Of a stretch of DNA of 64,000 nt, positions 38,701 through 50,700 are shown piece after piece; the first letter of the stretch is position 1; each line of letters begins with the position of its first letter. Origin of the DNA: Congeria kusceri. Taxonomy: Eukaryota > Mollusca > Bivalvia > Myida > Dreissenidae. The stretch is from NCBI GenBank assembly GCA_027627225.1, contig CM051027.1, forward strand, positions 85,437,951 to 85,501,950. Reading direction: 5' to 3'. The notes below the pieces were generated by a model, which did no database searches, was not told where the DNA came from, and worked only from the letters and a program-made list of their open reading frames with translations. The position numbers were made by a program, and so were the translations under genes.

Positions 38701-41700
38701 CTCCCTTTGATATATGCTGATAAGCATTTGGCTTATCTGTCTCACAAGCAAACTAACATGTTTTGTTAGCCCTGCAGACAGCAGTTGCACAACAATAATT
38801 TTGCAGTTAGGAAAAGCCTCTGTCTGATACATTTCCCTCCAGAAGAAAGAATCAACAGTAAAGGCCCGCAGGTATTACACTGGAATTTGAATTTGTTTTT
38901 TCATCTAACGATTATTGGAAATTACTCTCAATCTTTCTACAGTCAATTCTTGTACACTAATATTGGAGGAAGCAAAAAAAATCATGAACATTTTCTTGAT
39001 GGTTCACCACAAGAACAAGGATTAAAACTGGTATAAATCATAAAATAACTTCGGCATTCCATAGAAGTAGTCAATGAAACTCCCTGAAAAAGTATGGTTT
39101 CATAGAAACCTGAGGTTTTGTTCACTGCACAGACATTCAGCATGTGATATTACAAGCTATAGGGAGATTTCAGAAGACCGTTGACAAAAGTCACAACAAT
39201 TTGTTTTCATATGTTGTAATATACTTTAATAGATCTACAAATCAAAGCTCCCTATGATGACATAGACCCTTTATATATAGTTGAACACTGCTATTTTGAA
39301 ATCGTTGGAACCAACGAAAATAGTTAGAAATAGGAAAGATCTATATTACTAATTAATTTTATAGTTGTGAAAATTGCGCATGTAGTTAAATTACACCATG
39401 TGTATACATGATGTGTACATGTATAACCAAGGTCCCTAAATATCTTAGTGTCGATTGTAAAAATCAATAAACATTGATTGCATTTATTTTCGTTGTTTTT
39501 ATTTTCATATTCAACAAATTATAAGAAATCAAAGAAAAATGTGATAACAAATTCAACCCATTTATACACCCTCCCGAGCATTTGACAGCATTGTTTGTTA
39601 CTCACAATTATAACTCTACCGTATATCCAATTAATGTTGACTATTAACCCACGCGTCAATCATCACTTGGTAAACCCGATGAACAATGGAAGGTTACCAT
39701 GCGGCTACTACCAAGTCATCACACCAATGATAGACAGCTTGGGCTTAGGTGCGACTTCGAAATTAACACTGCTGATCAGGTGTGAAAAATTAGCTGGGAC
39801 TGGAATTTTAGTTCTAAATAGTGATGAGTCCGAAATAGGCAAATTCGAATTAATGATTGATATTTTAGTTAAATAAAGAAGGGAAAAAATCGGGACCTAA
39901 AAATTAGTTTGAAATAGTGATTAATTCGAATTAACGGTTTTCGAAATAGCGGTGTTCAACTGAACAACATTTGAGTGATACCAGTTTGCTGACAGAGGAT
40001 TGGACGGTGTCCTTACCTGGGCATCTACATCCTCCTGTACCGCTAACCTGCCATCAGGCGTAATCACCCCACCGGCTTCATCCAACATCACCAGCATGGG
40101 TATACCTGGAACAGAGTGAATACCAGTGCATATACAAGATAATGTACTTGGCATCATGCATGGACATCCCTGGGACCTCGTGAAAACAAGCCTACATCAT
40201 CAAACCGACATAACTTAAACACATCCTACCAGAAATATAACAGCAGATAGGACCTGTTACTTCAGGATGTGATCACTTTTCTAGCATAAATAGTATGGAA
40301 TAATATTTTTTTTACAATCCTTGTGCTTGCCAGTATTTGTCCAAACCTTAGTAACAGTACTTAAATTGTCAAACATGAAAACTAACAAAATTAATTGGCG
40401 AGTGCAAATGTTTTACAATTTATATAAGGATTATATAACTTACAAAGGTGATTTAAACTTGATCAAACAAATATCTTTGTCCCACCCTAGCAGCTCAACT
40501 ATCCAACTCTTCCTTAACAGCAGACTTTATGTCTTCCTTATCAACCTGAGTTTTGAACACATATTTCTTTTAAATGCGTCACCATTCATATGTGGAATGC
40601 TTTTATTGTGAGCTTTTATTACTTCTTGTTAACATATAACATCAGCAGTGTACCAGACAGCCAGTGATGAACAGTACATAGACATAACTCTGTTCCATTA
40701 TTAAAAATACACAGGTCTGTCATAAAGTATTAAAACTTTTCTTTCACTAAGAATACTAGTTCAATATGCATCTGTCACAAAGTGTAGAACATTACATTTG
40801 TTTCTCTATTCCATTGCCAAGATACACAGGTCTATTATGAAAGTATTGAAACTTCTGTTTCACTAAAGCATACTAGTTAAACATGCAACAGTCTGTCACA
40901 AAGTGTAGAAAATTACATGGACAAACAAAATACCAAATGATCCAACTTATCTGATCCTCAATTAAATTCAAAATAGAAATCTACAAGTGAACAAGCGTTG
41001 TCACTGTAAGTGACGAATGACCCCGAAGATATGTTTTTAAAGAAGAAAGCGTTGTGGTCCATGCACTCCCTCTCAAAGTCCTCTATCATCAGTGCTCCAG
41101 CTAGGCCTAAATAGCAGGGCGCAGCGCCCGTTCCTCTTTGCCCCCCTCCCTGCCGCCCTCGACACCGCCCTGCCCTCTTTGATCTCGGCTATGCTGTATA
41201 TACAACCATATACTAGTTTATTGTGCCGTCATGTCTATATACATGTATTACGCAATGAACCAAAACGGATGCACGCTGCGTCAACTTAATTTCCAGAGTA
41301 AATACAGATCAACAAAATCCGTGGATACATCTATATTACGTCATTTATCTCGCCTTATCACGCCTAAGATCAAGTAAAGCGCTCGCTCATTTTGCCGATC
41401 GGATTATGACGCTCGGACGCTGTCAATTAAAATGGCCATTGATTTACCATATCGTCACTTGACATATCCGTACACAAAATTAGTAATGTATATGCAGTTT
41501 GTGCATCTGGTGAATGCACGCACGTTTTCCATGAGGTGTCCTTGTCCTTGGAGAATTTCTAGCAAAACACATTTTTATCATGAAGATACGTGTCAGAAAT
41601 ACCGTACACACGTGTTGTGTAATGAGAAATTATTACTAAAATAGACCTCGAGCAGTTGAGATGTTATTTACGAATCTAAGCGCATCAAACCCACATATCG

Positions 41701-44700
41701 CCCGTAGATTCTACGTTAATAAAAATAAGTTAAACACTTGCTGTATTATAATATATTTAAATCCGATCTAAATTATCCCAGCATAGAAAACCACAAGCAT
41801 TTCAATATGAAACACGACAAATTGCATCATAATTCTGTACTTTCCCATTTACGGCACAAGAACACTTAAACATTTTCATGTTTGCTGACGTCAAATTTTA
41901 CATTTGTGATCAGTAACTCTTCTACATTATATCAGCTTCACATCAAAGGCGTGTTTTGCACTTTGATGCTCAAACAAAATCGTGTGCAGCTTACTAGTAA
42001 TTAAAATCGCGTAAAAAGGATTTTGAAAGTACTAAACAAATGGGTCTGGTAGTAAATGCCAAAGTGTGAATTGTAACAATGAATGTTTTAACAGTTTGCT
42101 TTTAATATGTAAAGAATGAAAATAATTGCGATTTTTAATTGAAATGAAGGTATATATAAATTTCATATACTTAAAGAGCGGTTATGAAATCTGGGTTCTC
42201 ACGCTGATTTACAAAAGCGGAACATCAAATTAAAATAATTTCATCAAGACTATTTTGTTGCCCAGCTACATGTTTATTAATGACAATTACATATCTCCGT
42301 GACCAAATCGTGTTATGTTGGAAAAATGCGCGAAATATTTCTTAACGCTAGCTACATCATGAAATGCTCGTGGAAAACGTGTGTGAAATGCGCGTACTAT
42401 TTCCTAATGCCAGAGACGTCATGAAATACTCGTGGAAAGCATGTGTACAGCTGCTGGTAAACGCTGTGGTACATGTATTATATTTACCACAACCGTGTCC
42501 TGTAACAAGATCATGTTATAAACTGACAATGTGCCATAATGTCAATGTACATGTATTTTTTTACGTAACGGCCGTTAGCGAGAGATCGTTAATCAGTAAA
42601 AAAAAAAATCAGTAAATACGCATTGGAATACGTTCAACATTCAAATACAGAATAAACATGTTTCTCGTAATTTGATAAATTGTAAATTCATTTGATTTAT
42701 TGTAGTTACCGTTTCCACAACTGTATACAACTATCGAAATATCGTAGAAGGTTCGATAACCAATATATTTTATGAACAGTCCAACACTGTACTTTGTAAT
42801 GAAATGCATGTTTTCCATTTTGTTTTTAAGTATTTAATAAGTTTCCAGTCACATATTTAAGTTTTATATTGTAATACTAACTTAAAGAACAGTTTGATTA
42901 TTTTATGAAATATACATGTTTTTGGACGTTTCATTTCGGACGTATGTTTGTATATAGCAAATACACTCCAATGCATTTGATAATATTTATACTAGGTATA
43001 ATTAAAACTGTTAATTTTAAATGCTATTGATAATATTTGGGGGTTAATTAAAGATATTTCTTTTAATTAAATATATTGAAGTTTCTTATAAACAACTTCA
43101 AATAATTTTGCTTGAAAATAGGATTGCATGTTGTATGATTGTATGTTGTATAAACAGAATAAGGAATATTCTTTTAAACCATTAATTTTGCTTTATATAT
43201 AGAATGAAAATTTAAAATTATATAATAATATAATAGTACAATAATTGTATTGCTTAGTACACATAACTTAGTTCAATTATTCAAAATGAACAAAGCAGTG
43301 TTTTTTTTTTCACCTTTGGGGGAAAGGTGGCGGGGCCCTTCAGACGGGGAATTTTACAGTAAAAGGGGAATTGTTTTTGTAGGAAAGCATTATAACATTT
43401 TTATATTCTACTTTGTTATAAAACATTAATCAGTTGTTTTGCTACAAATAACTTAGATTATGCAAAACTTGGTTTGATAGAAATGCTGGGATTGTTGATG
43501 AAAATTCCTCTATCTTAAGTCAATTTTTTTCTGATTTTTGTCTTTTTTTTTTCAAAATAAAGCTTACATTCTGAGGAGAATTTTAAAGTAAATATAGGGG
43601 AATAATATATACCTTTTAAGCAGGGGAATGGGGCCAAATTTCGGCCCCAAATTGGCCCTAAAAAAACCACTGCAAAGTATGATAAAATATTTATAAATGA
43701 AAAAAATATATAACCTATGTTTGTGCATTTTTTAAAGCATATATATTGGTATACCCTTGCAAAAAATAAGAACACACGCAAAAGTGCCCTTTGCAGGATT
43801 TAGCACCCTGTCCTTTACAAATCCTGGCTGGAGCACTGATCATTATATGAAGTATCATTTGGAACCTTTCAATACTTTTTGAGTTATGCACCATGTGGTT
43901 ATATTTTAAATCCCTTCAATACTAAGGGAGTAATGCTCTGCACAAGAAAATTAACCAAAGGGCAATAACTCTGTAAATATTGAAGAAAGAGTTATGGTCC
44001 TTGTGCTCTGCACTTCCTCTTATTGTCCTCTACCATTATATGAAGTATCGTTTGAATACCTTCAATACTGCACAAGAAAATTAATCAAAGGGCAATAACT
44101 CTGTAAATATTGAAGGAAGAGTTATGGTCCTTGCACTTCCTCACATTGTCCTCTATCATTATACTAAGTTTCATTTCAATCCTTTGAATACTAATTGAGT
44201 TATTCTCCGCACAGAAGCAGGATGGATGGACAGACAGACGTAAGATGCGATTACTATATACCCCCGAAGTTCCCTTTTGGGGCATAAAAAGGTTTCATCT
44301 TCAGCGTTCTTTGCATTCCTAACACTGATTTTAAAATAAGGCAAATTAAATACAAAGCAAAATCATTGAGCATTAGCCAAAGTATTAATAATATAAATTC
44401 AGTCTAAAAGGTGTACATGTTACGGACATGGGGACTGACCTCAACTGCAGTTACTATGGCACCTACCTTCCACTTCATAGAGACTCTTCAACTTCTGTAA
44501 TCGGGCATCTCCGAATGGGAGTGCCAACCACGGCATCGTGTTTACATAGCTCGTAAAGGAGTCTTCGGACCGGTCTGAGGATATAAACACTATTTCAAAC
44601 TTCTTGCCTTCCGATGTCAGCTTCTCATAGGTCCGAATGAGAGCCGTGGTGAAGCTACGGCAAGGTGGGCACTGAAATATCCGGGGCGTTCTGTACCAGT

Positions 44701-47700
44701 TACTGCATTCATTCATGTCACATACAGGGGTATAACTAGCATACCTCTATACAAACACGCATATATGCTTAATTGGAAAGGTAAAGTGCAAAAGCCTGGG
44801 AAAAACGACGTCAAACGAGCATAAGCATGATATAAGCGTCATTTATTACTGTCTTTTTATCAAAATAAAATTAGTGTTATTTCAAATTAATGCTTTGGTA
44901 TAAGCTGATTAAAGGTTTCTGATTTTATTCGCAATTTAATGGCCCCATTAAATTTGGTGTTAACTCAAATTTTGCCTAGGTATGCCCCTAAATACACAAA
45001 CTGCATTTTGAGGCCGTAAGTACTAACAATCTCTGCTGTATTTAGACAACAATGAACATAACGGTAATTGTGTCAATATTCATGTACAGTAGTACATTGT
45101 ATGTTATACCATTGCAATAATTGTGAATTTTCAAGGAGTTTCAGAGTTCTGTTAATCTATTCTTTATGTTGATATGTGTGATTTGAAACCCACTAATGTT
45201 TTTCACTGTCTGTGAAACATCATAATGAAACCAACTGGATTCTAGAACTGTATTGCCAGTGCAAACATAAACAGAGATCAGCGAAAATGGTTATAGCATG
45301 TTTTTACTTAGATCTACTGAGAATGCCAGACAAGAACTGAAATAAAACCTACAATACAGTTACATCAAGGAGTCAAATTTCGAATAACATTACCGTTCTG
45401 GCAAACCCTGTGACAGGCAGACATGATCAGCTAATTGTGAGACAGACAGGCATTCTTTTGTATAAAATCCGCCCAAATGTCAAGATATAGGCTAATTAAA
45501 TGATGCAAAACTTGTTTACTATTTGAGGCATATTGTGGGAAAACCGGGCCTAATACATGTTCTTAAAGTGTTGTCCAAGATCTGTGATGACACTTTCCGC
45601 CTACAGTGAATTTGTGTTTTATGACTTCCTTGAAACAGAAAATACCATAAAAGCAGAAAGTGTTGTCTTGGATTAGCCTGTGCGGACTGACACTTATGCA
45701 GATGCATTAAGCCCGGTTTTCCAACGACACGCCTCATTTATACTTCATATTTGCCAACATATATTCAAATACAAACATATATTCACCAATATATTCATAA
45801 TAATTTTTCATTCAACAAAATTTTGAAGAGTAAATGAAGATTTGTTAAAAATGTAACAGCAACACAACACCAAAATAAAACTTTTTGCACACCAAAGCAT
45901 CAAATTTCATATTCATTGCTGCATGCATAAATGCATAAGCAAGTCGGACATTTAAATAAAACAGGACAAGATACCAGAAATATTTCTATGGTAAAAAGCA
46001 GTTTAAAAGATTTTATGATGACACATGGTTCTGTTTAAACATTTTTGTAGACTTCAGGTGCACAAACAGGATCTCTGCTCAGACCGAGCATAAGATTAAC
46101 GTAAAATGTTCGAGTCCATTTCAGGGCCAGATAATTAAAACATTCATTTACAAATTACCTATATGGAATCAGCCACAAAAAAATGTACAAAACAAGTAAT
46201 TGTCTAGACAAAGATATTTTCATTTTGTGTGTGATACAACATTGATATGATAGTCATATCAAGTTATACAAACATATATGCAGTCTTCACGAATAAGTTT
46301 TAAAAGCAGTGGACCGTCGGTCCACCAAACCAGCTAATTCAACGGTACAACATTTTAGTGGACCACAATTTGTTTGTAGATTTTCATTCACTCTTACGTA
46401 TATATATATATCAATGATTTGATTTAAAAATAAAATGAAATTAATTTTGGTTTTCAGACTTTTATTCTAACATGAATAATGTATTTATAACATTCACTCT
46501 CAATAAAAATATGGCGAAATATTAATACAAGATCGCCAGTTAATCAAATACCAGGTGTATATTTCGTTTTAGCCTATTTGACTTCAGTACTGGCCAAATG
46601 GCCGAGCTGGTACCTGGGCCGAAATTTACTCGAATGCGCATATCAAATTAGGATTGCAGAACATGGACTCCCTACAAGAGTTGGGGTCCCAGTAATTGTT
46701 ACCAAAGCACCCCTCCCCACCCACTCCTTTAACAATAAATGCTGTGTTCAAAAATTATTTTAAAAAATTCCATTGTTGAGTAATAAAACATTTTTACTTT
46801 CACTGACTTAACTTTTGCTAACTTTCGTGAAAATGTGGCAGCACAAGTTTTTGGTGTAATCAGTGTATAGTTATACTTTTGTATAGCTCGTTTATTAGAA
46901 AACACACGTAGTCATAGCAATATTTTCTTTTAAAAGACGTACCTTTGACATTAAACACTATAATTCTATGCGATCGACAAACACAATTTGTCAACATCCC
47001 ATTTCGTATTTTCAGTAAACATTTTGCAAACAATAATATACTGACTTCTTTTAGTATATAGTATTTTATTTATTATGTGGGTGTTACAAACACGCAGGTA
47101 ACAACATGTGTTACCAACAATGTGGGCGTGATAAACATTATATCGACTACACTAATCTACATATTGGAAATAATGCGTTCTCATTGGCTGACTGGTTGAC
47201 TGTAGTAAATCTAGCTCCTCCTGCTTACAGATTTTATCGATCATTGACACGATGATGCAGAAGGATAGTGCGTTTATTGCCAAGTAGGTGTTCTTTGTTT
47301 TAGAAAAACATGCGTACGCAAGCGGAAGTGGTTGCGAATCTGACACTGAATTTTATGGCGTCTTTTAGTAAAAGTATGCATCCAAATAAGCCGATTTCCG
47401 CTTTACCGAAAATTATTGGCTGAACATTTTTAGGGATTTCTGGTATCAAAATTATCAAGGGAAATTTCTTTGCTGGACCAGTTTACTTGCAACTTTTGCT
47501 GGACTGAGCGAAAATTTGGTGGACTCTGTCGACTGTCCACCGCTTAACGTTGAAGACTGTATATGCATAATTCGGATGCAACTATCTGTATCCGCCACTG
47601 AATTCTAAATATTCAAAACTATAGACGCTTCCACAAATGTCAATCATATTCAAATTAGTCAGCAATATTATCCAATCATCACACTTGGATATCACATGTT

Positions 47701-50700
47701 CAGCGTTTGAACTATTTCATACAAACGAGTACGTGCATAATGTTTGTGATATTCAAATGAGCATGTGCTAATGTTTGTGATTTTCAATGAATGGAAATTA
47801 ATCCTTTTACAATAGCTGGGGAGGAGTTTCGACCATTTGTGGCAAACCCGGATCGGTCTATTAGAAAGTTCGGTAATGTTAAGAAAGTGAAAGACTTTAC
47901 AAAATAAGTTACAAGTAGTATTAACATAACGTAAATGTTTGGGTAAAAATAAAAGCGTACAAAGTCACGTTCCAAATTATGCACTTGCAGCGTTGATGCA
48001 TTTTACTGACATAAACCAAAAGGTTCAGCTACTGATTTGGGTCGAGAGGACAATGTTGTATTTTCTGGACAGCATATGACAGTTAATTCATTGAAACATG
48101 CGTGTTTCTACACAAAAGTAGTTGTACCTAAATGTAATAGGATTTTGTTCACCATTAATTAATAAGCATTTTAATAAATTATGATAATATGATGCTGAAT
48201 ATTTAAAATTGGCTCCAGCCAGTAAGACCATTCTGTTTATTATTTTGTTAAGCGTCTGCGTGTGCGTAGGTTTTGAACTCCGTCAGCCAAAAAAATCACA
48301 TTTTGATAAGAGTTAAAAATGCTAAAGAACAAGCGTCTAGTCGATCTGATCATTGATATTTACTTTTGCTACCACCAAGATTGTGCTTTTTCTTGCTTTC
48401 TGGATATTTCATATGCCATTTTAATAGACAAAAGATAGTGCCAATAGTATTGGTGTTGTTTAACCCTTTGTATACAATAGTTGTCGCCCTTTGTTCCAAC
48501 ATTGTTACAGTTTTGTCAATAAAACACATTTTAGAAAGTTTGTTGGAGGTTTCCTTCCTTACTGGCGTGGTGGTAGTGGCATTAACGAATCAACCACGCA
48601 TATTCAAGACTAAAAAATCAGTATATACGGCAAAAATACCATACATGTTCGGAAAGGAACTTTTCTCAGCCTGAGAACAACGAGAAGGTTCTTGTCAAGT
48701 ACCTGTTTATTCTTTGCATCTTTATTTGACACATAAAGTCAATCAGTATCTCAATGGCTACTCAACGAGCCCCTAAGCAGTGGCCTATAATTGAGAATGA
48801 AAGTACTGTACATGTACGACATTGTTTGAGTCATGGCTTCAAAACCTACAAAAAAAGCTTCAGTACACTCTCCTTGGACACAACTTTTCTTAGTCAAGGG
48901 GTTAGATGGACAATAAGGTTAGCACAAACCCTATGCATGGTTTCACCGCAATGGAGAGGACGTTCCACAGACTAGTCGCCACACGGCTGCACAGAAAGTT
49001 ACTCACCTTGAGTTAATGAAAGACCAAATAGCTAACCATTGCCCAGTGATATCAAGAAAGTCCAAAGTGAACAATTCCACAGGATTGAATGACATCGGGC
49101 AAGCAATTCTTTCTTCCTTACTGATGTAGCAGTTAAAGTTGGCAAGGAGCCTTGAAAGGACTAATCATAATCACTGCAGGTTTATTTGAACGCAACATAC
49201 AATGCTAGCAAAGCGATGCCACCAGGCACACACATACATACTATGTGAAAAAGTTACAACAAACTAGCATTCAGTCGAAATTGAATGGGGGTCATCTTTG
49301 AAACAAGAGCTGTCCGAGGACAGCGCGCTCGACTATTTTTAAAGTATTTCAGTTGGTACATATTTTGGATAGTGGAAGGGGAATTTGTTAAAATACAAAA
49401 CTTTTAAGTGAAGCCTTGCATAGTTTATACATTTTTGGAACACAAACTTTATCCACAAAATCTATGTAAAAATTGGGCATAAATCTGTCAAAATACAAAA
49501 CAGAGTTATGGGTAATGTTGCCCCTGATACTAGAGTTGATGACAAAGGTTAGTTCCAAGTTTCAGGTGAATAACTTACGTAGTTTTGAAGTTACCAAACT
49601 TTTGAATATAAACTTTAAACAGAAAATCTATGTGAAAAAGGGGCATAACTCTGTCAAATACAAAATAGAGTTATGGGTAATGTTGCTCCTGATACTAGAG
49701 TTGATGACAAAAGTTAGTTCCAAGTTTCAAGTGAAAAGCTTATTAGGTATTGAAGTTACAAAACTTTTGAATATAAACTTTAACCAGAAAATCTATGTGA
49801 AAAAGCGGCATTACTCTGTCAAAATACAAAAGAGTTATGGGGAATGTTGCCCCTGATACTGGAGTTGATGACAAAGGTTAGTTCCAAGTTTCATGTGAAT
49901 AACTCATGTAGTTCTGAAGTTACAAAACTTTTGAACAAAAACTTTAACCAGAAAATCTAAAAGAAAAGGGGGCATAACTCTGTCAAAATACAAAACAGAG
50001 TTATGGGGAATGTTGCCCCTGATACTGGAGATGATGATACAGGTATATTCCAAGTTTCAAGTGAACAACTGAAGTAGTTTTGAAGTTACGAGACTTTTGA
50101 ATAAAAACTTTAACCAATTCAGACGCGGACGCCAACGCCTGGGGTAATAGGATAGCTCACCTATTCTTTGAATAGTCGAGCTAAAAATGTCGTGTGAATT
50201 TATTAACTTTGATCTCAGAAAGTGCCTCTGCAATTATTTTATTACAATATTGACGAAGTGCCTCATATTGACAATACTTGAATATAATCTATAACTTTTT
50301 GTATAACATACATGTACTTTTATATAAAAGTATGTGTATTTATGTTTTGTTATCATGCTAAATTTCGTAAACTCAATTAACTGATGAAAGTTTTGTGTTT
50401 TATATTTCAATATTCCATTAATTGATAGTCTTTAACTAGTCAATAGTTTGAAATATGTTTCATATGCTGTTTCCGTTATTAAAGCATCAAAACTATTACA
50501 GTTTCTGTTATCAAGATCAAGAAAAATGGTTTGTTTTTTTCGAAACGAGTTTGTGTGTTTTTTGTGAATAGGTAGCTTGGTTTAACAAAATGAGGTTGAC
50601 GCTTAACAAAATATAAAAACAGAATAGCCTAATTATGTAAGTGGTTATGATACATGTATTTGTTAAACAGTGAAATTAAGGTAAAATTATTTGCCGATGA

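Larger units (their letters stand above)
41090..43838. mobile_element. TIR transposon (~2.75 kb), non-autonomous
   Basis: Left CAGTGCTCCAGCTAGG and right CCTGGCTGGAGCACTG are inverted. The host repeat reads 'cctctATCAT' before and 'ATCATtatatg' after; other units of it contain ATCAT once, giving a 5-bp target duplication. Just inside the left end is GGGCGCAGCGCCC, a palindrome also found near the end of the 9143/11430 MITEs. No transposase is visible. It carries a 377-bp MITE at 43296. Confidence 0.75.
40990..44290 (+). mobile_element. Helentron-like tandem-cored element, interrupted
   Basis: Starts AACAAG, hairpin GTCACTGTAAGTGAC, then GACCCCGAAG; ends 'cccccgaagttcccttttgg', GGGCATAAAAA. 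The interior repeats ~128-bp units ('gggcaataactctgtaaatattg … cctctatcattata'). After ~100 bp it is broken by a TIR transposon (41090-43838) and resumes at 43839. Lies in NXN intron 3. Confidence 0.6.

Noticed and set aside
43296..43672. hAT assignment for CAGTG-ended elements
   Set aside because: Flanking duplications are 5 bp, not 8 bp, so I left the superfamily open.
46596..46720. Possible tRNA or second SINE head ('tggccgagctggt')
   Set aside because: A-box-like phrase only; no B box GGTTCGA at the right distance and no clover-leaf pairing that I can draw.
48366..48674. 102-aa hydrophobic plus-strand frame
   Set aside because: No family recognised, no splice or promoter context; long frames of this size occur by chance in this window.
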